From assembly GCA_037176725.1 (NCBI GenBank), contig JAZBRS010000057.1, positions 83,783,501-83,847,500 on the forward strand: 64,000 nucleotides of DNA, written 5' to 3'. Shown piece by piece: positions 9,830 to 21,105 of the stretch. Numbering within the stretch: position 1 is the stretch's first letter; each line of letters opens with the position of its first letter. The notes below the pieces were generated by a model. That model saw nothing but the letters and a program-made list of their open reading frames with translations, did no database searches and was not told the origin of the DNA. The translations under genes and the position numbers were made by a program. Source of the stretch: Posidonia oceanica (taxonomy: Eukaryota > Streptophyta > Magnoliopsida > Alismatales > Posidoniaceae).

Positions 9830-12131
9830 TTCGAGGTGAGCAGGTGCGAGCGGTGCCTCGAGCTCGAGGTCCCGGGGACAGCGAGCCTCGGGATCCCAGC
9901 ATCTGGGGGCACTTCCGACTCGGATGACTCGCAGGAGGGTTCCACTAGTCCAGGTCCAACCATTCCCTTAGAGGTAAACTTAAAACCTAGCTTTTTGATC
10001 TGTACTTTTGTTTCTGCTTTCGTCTGCTTCAGATTCATGCTTCGAACTTTTGGCAGAAAATGGGAAATTATGATGGTCGCCTGCTTAGCGGGGACCACAT
10101 CTACGACCAAGACTGGTTTGAGGTAAGGCAGCTCTTCCTCTGTTAGTCACATGCTTCGCATGCGCATTAGCCATTTCTGACCTGTTCTGCTGCTTATACA
10201 GGATGCGAACTCCCGTCGGGTGATGCGATGCGGCTGGGCACTGATGTTGGCTCACTTTCACCGTCTGCTGGACTTTTTGTGGGACTTTTTGCTGCATCAG
10301 AGTCCCTTTGGCAGCTTTCTGAGGATCCCAACCATCCACGGCCACTACAACTTCTTTCGGGCTTTGGCTGAGCGATGGCGGTTCGAGACGCACACCTTCC
10401 ACTTCTCATATGGGGAGATGACGATTCTGCCTGAGCACTAGGCCCTGCTGTCTGGATTGACTTTTGGAGGAGAGCCCATAGTGGGCAAGGGCGTTCTGGG
10501 ATACGCCAGAGTTCTTGAGTTGCTAGGGAGGCCAGTGCCGGATCAGACGCGCTCGACTTACAACTTCCACGCATCATGGCTGCGGGAGTGGAGCGGGATT
10601 TGGCTGGACCCGGCCCCTGGCTCGGCGAAGGCAGCTTTTGTCCTTCACCACTTCTTGCTAGACCTGCTAGGGATCATCTTCTGTGACGTGTCCGGATACT
10701 GCGTCCACGCGGATTGGCTCGTCTACCTAGCTGACTTGGGTGAGCTTTGGCGCTATGATTGGGGAGGCGCCAGCTATGCGTATCTCTTGTGTGGCTTGGA
10801 CGACGTGGTTCGCAAGAACCATCGGTCATACGTGGGCTTGTACCCCCTGATTACTGTAAGTGTTGAGTTTATTTCTGTTCTGCATTACTTTCAACTCTGT
10901 TTATTTATTGGCTGTACTGACATATTTGCCTGCTTGCCTTGTAGTACTGGGTGATGGAGCACTCTTGGCGGGGACATTACTTCTTCCGCCTTTGTCCCGA
11001 GCTTCTTCCACTTCCCCGGCAGTGGTGCGAGCCGGATCACCTGGCGGCCTCGGGTTTCTACAGGTACGAGTCGTATCAGTACCTCCTGGATATCATCCAG
11101 GCTGACAAGGTGAGCTTTAAATTTCAGTTTGCATTTAGTGCCCATAAATTGCTTAGAAAAACTGTTCTAATGATTGTCCTGTTTGCTTTCAGGTGGACCT
11201 GCGTCCTTTTCTGAGGTACGAGACCTTGGAGTGGGCTCCCTTGGTCTCGGGCCGGAGGCTGAGGAGAGTGCAGGTTCAGTTTTTCTGCCTCAAACGATAT
11301 GCTTACTACCTTCCCGGGCGGGTTCGTCACTAGTTCACTTGGGCGTTCAATATCCCCAGGCCACCGCCTGCTGATATGGTGTTCGAGATTCTGACTCGGG
11401 CTGCTGCTAGGACTGCTTTGGCTACGTCGGCGATGGCTTGGAGCTGGTTCACCATCCAGGAGGTCTCCCGTGATGAGTACATGGATTGGTTTGAGCGGGT
11501 CGGCAAGTCGCACATGTTCTTAGAAGATCTTCGGGAGGGACAGATGCAGATGTGGTATAACGAAGGCTGGAGTCAGGTAAAGGACTCTCAATACCGCTGT
11601 AGATCTGATAAATGTAGTATCTGTCCTCACATCCTGACTCTTTGACTTGAATACAGGCTTTCGAGGTGCGACTGCGGGATTGGATGCAGCAGATGCGGGC
11701 AGCTCGGGTAAAATAGCTGTAGAAAAGCTTTTAACTTTGCTTGCAAATGTATATCTGCCTGTTCTGACATATCTGGTTCTTTGGCACAAGCGAGGCGGCA
11801 GCGACGGCTTCCAGAGGTACAAGCTTGAATTAAATGCAAATAGCTTAACTTAGCATAAATGCTTGCCAAATGTCTTATGTTTGTTTTCCAGGGGAGCAGT
11901 TCCCGACCGGCTGTCAACACTGAGTCCAGTGGGGAGTTCAGCGTGGACATCACCTTGGCAGATGTGTCGAATGCAGAGTCTCCTACCAGGGAGTGCAGCA
12001 GGGGGCCGGGTCCCTCACAGTCTTGACCAGTTGCTGCCAGGCTTGCCAAGAGACTACACAGGAAGCAAGACAGAGAGGGCCTCCTGAGGATCCTTGGTGC
12101 CCCGCCTCCTGACTCGTCTGAGGAAGACTGA
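9830..12131 (+). pseudogene. Antisense plant-mobile-domain gene with retained introns (cargo of B)
   Basis: The gene is on the plus strand, opposite to element B. Likely exons are ...-9973, 10033-10122, 10202-10855, 10945-11109, 11193-11576 and 11657-11707, then small C-terminal exons to 12131. Introns 9974-10032, 10123-10201, 10856-10944, 11110-11192 and 11577-11656 all start GT and end AG, and keep one reading frame. Exon 3 carries signature features of the plant mobile domain (MAIN/MAIL1-like family): RWRFETHTFHFSYGEMTI, LLGRPVP, and a segment ending RYDWGGASYAYL. In-frame TAG stops at 10439-10441 and about 11332 break it. Function in host relatives is linked to genome stability and silencing; here it is a captured, decayed copy. 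The C-terminal exon joins are uncertain. Confidence 0.78.
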
Positions 12132-12459
12132 GTGCCTGTAGTCATTGAATCTTGTTTGCTGGATTATGCATTATCCGCTGTCTGTACTCCTGATATTGTA
12201 AACTGAACTGAATATGGAATGCAAAAAAAATGCCCAAGGGGCTTTCTGGATGGCAAAACATGTGTATCTGTACTTGTACTGAATGCATGTGTCTGTATGA
12301 TCAAGCAAGTGGCCTCTTTTGCAGTTTTCTGGAGGTTCCACAGGTTATAGGCGACTTAAGTTAACTTAAGTCACAACCAGAATTTTTACTGTAAAAAGCG
12401 TGGGAGCTCGACGTGAGACCAAGAGGCCTGTCCTTGTGTCACGTGATCTGCACTTCTAG
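12132..12459 (+). other. Spacer between the two antisense cargo genes
   Basis: This AT-rich sequence follows the mobile-domain gene and probably includes its 3' untranslated region. At about 12397-12420 is AGCGTGGGAGCTCGACGTGAG, a copy of the CpG-rich motif that otherwise marks the Tat LTRs. Confidence 0.45.
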
Positions 12460-12480
12460 GGCACCTATTTATATGCTCCC
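12460..12480 (+). promoter_or_regulatory. Candidate TATA box of the DUF7745-like gene
   Basis: CACCTATTTATATGCTCCCC lies about 265 bases before the first recognisable coding block and just upstream of an AAAAACCCTATGGCC leader-like stretch. Position and sequence fit a plant TATA box; activity is untested. Confidence 0.45.
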
Positions 12481-12499
12481 CACAGCCCATGGGGGTGCT

Positions 12500-13998
12500 A
12501 GACGCCCCCCAAAAACCCTATGGCCACCTTTTCTCCCATTTTTCTCCAAAATGGTGGGTTTCTCTTGTTTTTCCTTGATTTCCGTGGTTGGCCCATCACA
12601 CCCTAGGTCTCCATGGTGGGGGACTCCTGTCGGCTCGGCGAGGCTGCTGTCCAGCCTTCCCCCTTTCGCTCTTCTTTGTTTGTTGGGCTCCATTCTGATC
12701 TTTGCATTTGTTTTGTGTAGGCTTTTCCCACTTTGGTCACCCGAGTTCATTGCTCTGAGGTACTACGGGCATGGATCAGAAGTCTTACTGCCGACGATCG
12801 TGAGACACTACGGCTGTGGGGCATTTCCTCCTGGACACTGAATGTAGCCGAGGTGGAAGTCAGTCGCCATCTCCTCTGTGCCGTGGCAAGGTTCTGGAAG
12901 CCCTCGTTCCACGTTTTCCGCTTTGGTTTAGTGGAAATGACGCCCACCCTAGAGGAGGTGCGCCGGATCTGCAGCTTGTTGCCACTGTCAGGGCTTGCTG
13001 TGTTTATGAGACGCGAGGGCTATGTGTCCGTCCTGTGTTAGCTAACGGGCCTCACTCCTGGGGAGTGTGCAGAAAGGTTGATCCGTACTGACAGGCTGAC
13101 GCCTAGGATTCGCCTGGAATATTTTGAGCAGATGATCCTGAGGCGTGCCACCTTGGGCGATGAGTTGTGGCTTAGGGGGTTCGTCACCCACTTCCTTGGT
13201 GAGCTAATCTTTGGCCATGGCCAGTTGGCTATCGCCGTTGAGGTGGCCTTGGCTGTAGTAACCTAGCAGATTGATCTGGCGTCGGTGATTTTGGCAGAGA
13301 CCTTCTTACGAGCTGGACAGGGTCTCACACTGCTGTCGCCATTTCCACGGGTTTGCAGTTATGGTTCAGGTAAATTGCCCATCATAACTGTCTAGATGGC
13401 CTAATCTATTTCTGCTCTGCTGACTCTGTTATGCTTTTTCTTTCAGGTCTGGCTGGCCTGTCACATGGGGGCAATGGCTATCCGCCCTCAGTGTCCTATT
13501 TTTGAAAGCTACTGCCGCTCTGGGCATGCCCGGGCCATAGGGAGAGTCCAGGAGGAGTATGAGAAGCTGGAGGGGCTGACTGGGGACACCGTGGTCTGGT
13601 GGATTCTCCCTACCACGGCGGATCCAATTACCGTGTTCTTTAATGGAAACAATGCACGGTTGGTCGTCCTGCTGGGGTTTACTAGGGGTGTTGGGTTTCA
13701 TCCCATCCGAGTGCTGCGACAGTTCGGCCTTCGCCAGGATGCATTCACTGAGGGCCACATGTCCGAGAGATTCCGGTCTTATCCGCTCAATTCTTCAGTG
13801 ATGACGGAGGAGCTAGCCCAACTTATGAGAGGTGGAATAAGATCCACTGACATAGCTGCAGTGCCTGGCTCGGACTGTACTGCTGGATACATTGCTGAGG
13901 TGCAAGCAACATGGCCCATCTGCGAGGTCCCACCTAGTGGTCCTCTATTTAGTGATGCCGGGAGCTCCAAGAGGGTGCAGCCTAGCTTGGATGGATGA
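12500..13998 (+). pseudogene. Antisense DUF7745-like gene with a retained intron (cargo of B)
   Basis: A second plus-strand gene lies inside element B. Blocks in order are SEVLRAWIRSLTADDRETLR, a FWKPSFHVFRFG...MTPTLEEVRRIC segment, an ILAETF block, VWLACHMGA, and GFHPIRVLRQFGLRQ near the end. This order resembles plant proteins annotated as DUF7745, a domain of unknown function common near mobile-domain genes and in plant repeats (recalled from memory; an HMM search would decide). A GT-AG intron at 13370-13446 joins FAVMVQ to VWLACH in frame. Stops near 13039 and 13264 and a one-base frame change near 13307-13312 make it a pseudogene. The start codon is unclear. The terminal exon 13447-13998 is open to a natural-looking stop. 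Confidence 0.68.
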
Positions 13999-15500
13999 AG
14001 GCAAAGTGTAGCATGTTGATCAACATTGCGACTTGTGCGGGTTAAATCCAATGCTTGTAGCCAAGTTTTAATGAATATGAAGCTATTATGATGTTGTGTT
14101 ATGCTTCCACATTGGCTTTTGTTTGTGGCACTTGGGGTCTTCTTGGTCTTGTAAGCAAAATGCAACTCAATCCACTAGCAGGTGTTTTGCAGCCAAGACC
14201 CTGTTAAACACGCGGTAACTGTACGCGGGCGCCCCACGCGGGAGCTAAGTGCGGGATCTACATGCGGGGATGGTTGAACGGGAAACTCAATGTTTTCCTC
14301 CCCTCTGAGTGGTGCAAGGCGGCCAGGCGTAGCCTCCTGACTTTGTGTCTGTGACCCTCAAGCTGATGGGCAAGTCTGCTCTACCTCCTATCAAGGATTC
14401 TGCCTCTGAATTGTGATCCACTAGCAAAGTCTAGCCTGAACTCAGTGCATCCTTCGATATTGGCTTGCTGTTGGTGGCCTCTGACTGATGTTGGGTCAGC
14501 GGTGCATGTCTGGCTTAGGAATGCCCTGTCCTTAGCCATACTGGCCCAGTGATCTCTGTAGCGGGCAACAGCATGCCTTGGCTCAGAACCGAGTGAGAAC
14601 CTTGCAGTGTTCGGCAAAGAGATGCTAAATGAATGCATGATTGATGTGAATATTTTGTCGTCCTCAGTATATGGAATGCTTTCCATGCCTGCCATGGAGA
14701 AGGGAGTGGTCTCAAACCTCATCTGACCCTACCTAGACTCTTAGCTGCTGGTGGCACTCGGGGAAGGGTAATGGTGTGTTTGGTTGGTGGTGAGATGAGA
14801 ATGGGCTTCGTGCCAAACCCTCTCTAGGACCTACACCTTCTCTTTTAATTCCTTTATTTTGCTCCCACATAGACGAGCAGGCTCACTCTATCCCGAACTT
14901 GGAGGTAATGGATGCCTGGTCTGGTGTTCAAGGGTTGTCACTGCTAAAGGGGTGGCTAGTCCCTAAGGGAATGTGTGCTTCCCAGGCATGGGCTTCGACT
15001 CCTCTCCAAGGTTGGTTGTGGGAATGGGGCTACTCTGCTCGCCTCTAACTCTAGGGCTAGCTTCTATCTTTGCCTTCTATCTTCTTGTTTCTTTTGTGCC
15101 CTGGTAGGCAGATATATAAATTTTGTATGGCTCACACTCTCGCTCTTGCCCTAGCATTTTGTCTCCCTCTCGAGGTATAAGTCCTAGGAGGTTTGAACAT
15201 TTCGTCCATTTTCATATTGAAGGTGGCTCCCTTACTGGCTAAAACATCTAGGTAGGACCAGATGAAGCGAGGTTGGACCCCTTCTTAAGCAGGCAAGCTC
15301 TTCCAATTTTCCTCATTGGACCATGATTGTAATGCATGATGATGGTATTGTATACTACGTGCAAATGCTGTTTATGACTGGCCGAATAGCATGTAAAGCA
15401 AATAAAAGAGTGCAGATGCGAGTGCATGATAGCGGGATGGTCATGCATGCATGAGATGCAAGGGAAAGGGTATTCTGCAGGGCAAGGATACAGTTCCAGA
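13999..15500. other. Non-coding stretch between cargo gene and element B pol
   Basis: No gene is recognised on either strand. At 14203-14275 a cluster of CpG-rich motifs (CCACGCGGGAGCTAAGTGCGG and neighbours) matches motifs in the Tat LTRs and mirrors the one at 12397-12420 on the other side of the DUF7745-like gene. The 15060-15250 part is pyrimidine-rich. Confidence 0.5.
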
Positions 15501-16829
15501 TCACTGGTAATATTTTTTGAGGTAGCAGGCATTGACTGGCTCGGACTGCTCGACCTAATCCATGCTCTCGAGGATTGCTGTGCCCTCAAAGAATATCTGC
15601 TTGATGACGTAAGGACTACGCCAGTTGGGCCAGAATTTGCCTCGACCGTCAGGGAGGTGAATAGCTCGCAGGACCAAGTCACTCGGCGTGAAGCTTCTGG
15701 GCTTGACTTTCTTCTGATAGGATCTGGCCATCCTCTTCTGATAGCATTGAGCGTGGTACATCGCCTGCAATCTACGCTCGTCGATCAGGTTCAACTAGAC
15801 GCAGCGGTCTTCGACCCATTCTGCTTCTTCCAGTTCTGCCTCCTTTAGAATCCGTAAGGATGGGATCTCAACTTCAACAGGTAAAACCGCCTCCATGCCA
15901 TAGACCAGCGAATATGGAGTTGCCCTTGTCGAGGTCCGGACCGATGTTCTATAGGCCCATAGTGCGTATGAGAGCTTGTCGTGCCAGTCCTTGTGAGTTT
16001 CTGCCATCTTCTTGAGGATCTTTATCAAGTTCTTGTTGGCCGACTCAACTGCGCCATTCATCTGTGGCCGATAAGAGGAGGACTTATGGTGTTTGATCTT
16101 GGAACTGTGCAGGCATTCCTCCATTCTCTTGGCTGTGAAGTTCATGCTATTGCCAGAGATGAGCACATGCGGGACCCCGTAACGGGCAATGATATTGTTC
16201 CTGATGAACTTCTCCGTTACCACGGCCGTTACTGTCTTGTACAAGGCCACTTCTACCCATTTGGTAAAGTAGTCGATCACCACAAGGATGAAGCGATGAT
16301 TGTTGGAGGCTACAGGATGGATTGCGCCGATGACATCAATCCCCCAAGTGGAGAAGGGCCAAGGTGACGCCATGCTGTGAAGCTACTATGGCGGCACATG
16401 AATGAAATTCCCATGTATCTGACAGTTGTGGCATCTACGCACGAATCGGCAACAATCCGCCTCCATAGTGGACCAGAAGTAGCCTTGCAGCATAATTTTC
16501 TTGGCTAGTAACACGCCGTTCATGTGGGGCCGCATGTCCCTGCGTAGACCTGAAGCATCAGCGTGTCAGCCTCTTTTTTGTCTGCACAGCGCAAAAGCAT
16601 CTGATTGTAGGACCTTCTGTAGAGATGTCCTACTCCCAAGACATACTTGGACGCCAAGCGTGCCATAGTCTTTCTGTCTACTGTTGATGTGCTAGTTGGG
16701 AGGTTGCCAGACTCCAGGAAGGCCTTGATGTCATGGTACCAGGGTGGTTCTTCTGTAATAACTGCTTCCTCGATACTCATGCAGTGTGCGAGCTGCTCGA
16801 CGCAGGTAACTGATACGTCCACTGCATTG
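15501..16829 (-). pseudogene. Integrase of element B
   Basis: The retroviral-type integrase is read on the minus strand. The N-terminal zinc-binding region shows PHMNG (a His) and a CCRFVRRCHNCQ segment near 16400-16530. The core at 15795-16373 has the first catalytic Asp in WGIDVIG and the Glu in NGAVESANK. At the second Asp position the sequence reads LISGNSMNF, so that Asp is replaced. The C-terminal part (ITPWRSPYV-like block, then NACYLKKYYQ) ends at a natural stop, 15501-15503, which marks the end of pol. Stops and frame changes lie near 15792 and 16380. In an active element it would insert cDNA into the host chromosome. This copy is dead. Confidence 0.9.
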
Positions 16830-17368
16830 TCTTCGGGTATGGAGAGCCAGGATGCTAAGGTTGCCAAAGTGTCTGCATAGGCATTTTTGGCTCTATTCAT
16901 GAAGGTGAAACGAGTCTCCTCGAAATGCTTGATCAGCTCCAGCAGGTACTCATGGTATGGCACCAGCTTGGGGTCCTTGGTCCTCTAGTCACCATTGACT
17001 TGGGAGACGACTAGCATTGCATCACCATGCACATGCAGCTTCCGCACACCATGCTCGGGTGCGACTCGCAGTCCAAGGATGCAGGCTTCGTACTCTGCCT
17101 CGTTGTTGGTGCAGCTGAAGGTCATTTTCCTGGCAAACGGGATTAGTTCTCCCTGTGGTGTTGCTAGGACTACTCCGATGCCTCTGCCCATTTTGTTAAC
17201 GGTGCCGTCAAAAAACATGTGCCATTGAAATTTGCCCTCGGGATCCTTCTGTTCGGCATCTTCTAAGGCGAACAAGATGTCCTCATCGGGAAACTGTGTC
17301 TGTAAGGGCTGATATTCAGGCAATGGTAAGTCGACCAGGTGATCTGCTACAGCCTGTCCCTTCATCAA
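16830..17368 (-). pseudogene. Archaeal-type second RNase H (aRNH) of element B
   Basis: Besides the usual Ty3 RNase H, pol carries a second RNase H. Seen in order are HMFFDGTVN (first catalytic Asp), NNEAEYEACILGLR (Glu), VHGDAMLVVSQVNG (Asp) and, after a stop at about 16985-16987, NAYADTLATLAS (the last Asp). This arrangement is typical of the archaeal-like RNase H acquired by the plant Tat lineage, and it is the best single coding argument for placing B there. It would degrade the RNA strand of the RNA-DNA hybrid during reverse transcription. Confidence 0.88.
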
Positions 17369-17743
17369 CTTCTGGGTGATGAAGGTGATGTCGTACTAAG
17401 ATAAGAGCACTTGCCACTTGACACATCGGCCTACTAGTGCGGGCTTCTGAAATAAATATTTCATTGGATCATGTCGGCACAGGAGTAGAACGAGGTAGGC
17501 CATCATATAGTGCCTCAGCTTTTGCGTGGCCCAGACTAGGGAAAGGCAGGTTTTCTCGATCATTGTATACCTGGCTTCACAGTCATTAAACTTCCTGCTC
17601 AGGTAGTAAATGGTGCACTCTTTGCAACCTGATTAATCATGCTGGCCCAGGACTGCGCCTACAGAGTGCTACGTCGTTGAGAGGTACAGTAGCAGTGGCC
17701 TTCCTGGTGTGGGAGGAACCAAGATAGGGGGCTTAGTTAGGAG
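17369..17743 (-). pseudogene. Ty3-type RNase H / connection domain of element B
   Basis: This is the region between RT and the second RNase H. Recognisable blocks are an LLLYLSTT...HSVGAVLGQ segment and the YYLSRKFNDCEARYTMIEKT block that follows RT in Ty3/gypsy proteins. At least three in-frame stops are visible, and the catalytic residues look degenerate, as expected where a second RNase H has taken over. Confidence 0.75.
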
Positions 17744-18994
17744 CTACTTGATCTTTTCAAATGCGGCTTGGCATTCGTCGCTCCACTTGATTTGTGCATT
17801 TTTTCTCAAGAGTTTGAAGATCGGCTCACAGATGGGCGTGAGCTGTGCAACAAATCGATTGATATACTGCAGTCGCCCTAGTAGGCCTCGGACCTCCTTT
17901 TCAGTAGCAGGGGATGGCATTTCAATGATGGCTCGGGCTTTGCTGGGATCTACCTCAATCCCCCTCTGGTTGACAATATAGCCTAGGAGTTTTCTAGATG
18001 ATACACCGAAGATGCATTTGTTGAGATTGAGCCTGAGCTTATAGCGCCTAAGGTGGTCGAACAGCTTCTTTAGGCAAGTAAGATGATCTTCGGGCTCCCG
18101 AGATTTGGCAATCATGTCATCCACGTAGACCTCCACTTCCTGGTGCATGAGGTCATGGAACAGAGTCGTCATTGCCCTCTGGTAAGTTGCCCCAGCATTT
18201 TCTAGCCCAAATGGCATTACTCTGTAGTAGAAGACTCCCTAGGGGGTGATGAAGGATGTCTTTTCCATGTCTTCTTCTGCCATTTTAATCTGATTATAGC
18301 CTGAAAAGCCATCCATGAAAGATAGCATCTTGTGGCCTGCTGTATTGTCTACCAGAACGTCTATGTGCGGTAGAGGAAAGTCGTCCTTGGGACTGGCTTT
18401 GTTCAGATCTCTGTAGTCGATGCACATGCGGAACTTTCTGTCCTTTTTAGGTACGGGCACAACGTTGGCGAGCCATTCCGGGTACAGAACAACCTTGAGG
18501 AAGCTGACATTGTGCTGCTTCATAATTTCCTCCTTGATCATCAATAGCCACTGCAAACGCCATCTCCTGAGCTTCTGTTTAACTGGCTTCACATCTGGGT
18601 CTAGTGGTAGTGTGTGTAACACTATCTCGACATCTAAGCCGACCATATCATCATAGCTCCAAGCGAAGACGTCAGCATATTGCGTGAGGAATGCAATGAA
18701 CTCTTCCCGGGCTTGGGGGGACAATTTGGTGCTAATATGGACCTGCTTAATTTCCTCGGCCGTGCCGATGTTGATGATCTCTGCTTCCTCTTCGACGTGT
18801 AGGTTTGGTCCTTCTGGATCGTCACCGAAGGGTTGGAACTCAGGCAAAGGTTCGTCATTCTCTTCTGTGCCTGTATCCTCCTCCTCATAAGCTATGAGTT
18901 CCGAGAGGATCTCCTTCTCAAAGGTTGGATTTATGACATCGAAGGAGCAAATCTGTTCAGCATCTTGGCCCTGATGGCGCTTCAGGATGGTCAC
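17744..18994 (-). pseudogene. Reverse transcriptase of element B
   Basis: Minus-strand Ty3/gypsy reverse transcriptase. From the N-terminus there is an acidic lead-in, the VPVPKKDRKFRMCIDYRDLN block, DDFPLPHID, FSGYNQI, the MPFGLENA block, catalytic VYVDDMIAKS and the thumb-like LLGRLQYINRF block. One stop at 18238-18240 splits it where the element A copy has Trp (TPWGVFYYR), a G-to-A type change. The domain is otherwise complete, about 400 residues with the lead-in, and closely related to A. Confidence 0.92.
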
Positions 18995-20154
18995 GCTAAC
19001 TCACGTGTTTCTGTATGCCCGTTGCATGGGCTCAGCTCTGGTGGCCTTTGGCTCTGGTTGTCCAGGTCTTTCTGCCTCTCCTGTCTCTACTGCTGCTGCT
19101 GTTACAGTCACTGCATTCTCCTCTGCATTTCCTGATGTACTGGCGGGGGGCGTCCTGATCTGGTAGCTGTCTCTCGACAGGTTGGTGGGACTGCTTCTGC
19201 CTGCTGTGCTGCCTGAGCGGGGCAAGCGCTGTATAAACCACCTAGACCCACCTCCTAGCTACGAGGTGATTAACTCAGATGGTCTAGCGAGCGATGGAAT
19301 TGCTGTTTCTTCCAGGACCATAATGGATGGGTGGTCCTGTTGCTTGGGGGGATGTGCGGGTATCTGATTTGTAACCACTGCCTTCCCTTTCCTCGTGGCG
19401 TTCAATTTAGCGGCGTCTTCTGCAAATACTGCCAGCTGCTCCTAGAATAATAACTCTAAGTCGTCGAGCATGTCCTCCTATTGCGCCTCCATGACAGCTC
19501 CCTCTTCTTCGTCGGGAGCGAGGTCGACAAGGTAGGCATTGCACGACTCATACGCCTGCCGCTTGAGATTTCCTCCTCTTGGGGCGGCTGCTTTGGCTGC
19601 TAACTAGATTAGAGGCTGAGGTGCCACGACGAGTGTGCCATTTGTGTTGGAAGGTTGGGAGGATAATCTGGCCCATTGCTTGGGAGGACCGATAGCTGGA
19701 CAGCCGTGCCGGGAGATAGGACTCCTCTGGTAGGTGGTGACACTATGGGTGTAGCCGCGGACACCATGTGGTCCCGCCACAAGACTTGATTCTTTGATAT
19801 AGGTGGCTGTGTGGCTGTAGAATCCACTTGCGTTATTAACAACGCCACTAGCAAAGCAGGAAGACCTACTGAACTGGCAAAGCTCTTCTCCCGGGGAAAG
19901 GGTGGTGTTGCTAGGGTGATCGCTGTCATGGTCGGGCTGGACAATGGCTTCTAGAGATGTGCTCTTGACTGCGGAGCCACTGCTGCAACTGCTGGGCAAA
20001 CTGATGATGCTGTGCAAGGATGAGAGGCTGTCAACCCTGATGCTGCGTCTGTCGGAACTGTTATAACTGTGGGAGGCAGGGAGAAGAGAACTAATCGGGG
20101 TGCTGGGGGATCTGGCTGGGCATTCTTGCTGATCTACACGGTATCTGTCTCTAA
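18995..20154 (-). pseudogene. Linker between protease and RT of element B
   Basis: This rapidly evolving Ser/Thr/Pro-rich spacer has many stops and corresponds to 776-2349 in element A. Short shared blocks (for example VTKSRKGKAV-like sequence and DLAPDEEEGAV-like acidic runs) recur in both. No catalytic domain is recognised. Confidence 0.6.
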
Positions 20155-21105
20155 CTACTCTTCATCTGAGTACCAGTCTTCGACATTGACCCACTCCTCT
20201 GACGGTAGTGGGGAACCTGAGTGTAGTGCTGCCTGTGCTGTGGCTTCATTGAGGTTGGGATCGAGAATACCTGCATTGACGAAGTTAGAGACATCCAAAG
20301 GGATGATCATCCTCCGACCCCTTCCGCGCTGGTATGCATCCTTATGTGGTTGCCAGTCGTAACCGAGGCCTTCGTGGTCTCTCCTGTCTTCTGCCGTGAT
20401 TGGCTTAGCAATCCACTGGCCGTGCAGCCCGAGCGGCGTCCCGTGCTTGTAGCCCCACCTGTGACAAAGGTTCTCGACCGTCCGAGAAGGGTTTCCCTGA
20501 GCGGTCGAAAGATTGACGCGCTCGAGATCGGAAAGGAAGTCAACCGGTTCAAAGCGATTAACGCGATACATAACATCGGTGGGTCTAGGATCAAAGGAGA
20601 CAATCTGTGGGGAAACTGAGGAGACCGCCTCGCCTCCCTCTCCGTCAAAGTTTTCAGCCATGACAGCGATAATTTCATCATCGTGGCGGAACTTTATCAT
20701 TCGGTGGAGAGTTGAGGGGATCACCTGATGTTGGTGTAGCCAAGGGCGCCCCAACAGAAGATTGAAAGACGGCTCTAAATCGACGATGAAAAAGTCAACA
20801 TTGAATACCACTAGGCCGATGGCAAGGGGGATAACCAAAGCTCCCAGAGCGTCGTGGTGCGTGTTGTCAGACGACGTCATCCCTTTAGTGACTGGTGTGA
20901 TATCCTCGGCTTTGAATCCGAGTTTACTTGCGGTGCACAAGGGATAGACATTAAGGCTTGCGCCGTTATCAACCAAGGTCAAAGGAATGCAGAGATCGTT
21001 GTACTGCACTGTGACGAAGAGGGGCTTGTTGTGGCATGTCCCTGTCAGGGGGAGCTCGTCACTCGAGAAAGAGATGACGTGGGGTTCCACAATCATGCCC
21101 ACCAT
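20155..21105 (-). pseudogene. Aspartic protease with G-patch-like tail, element B
   Basis: This reads MVGMIVEPHVISFSS, then the active-site block LTLVDNGASLNVYPL (DNGA in place of the common DTGA), the LVIPLAIG strand and the LLLGRPWLHQHQVIPS block. A WGYKHGTPLGLHGQ segment that resembles a G-patch follows. The frame is open for 316 residues and is the longest intact reading frame of the element. A stop separates it from the linker. It would process the gag-pol polyprotein. It served as the uninterrupted reference for locating the break in the element A protease. Confidence 0.9.
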
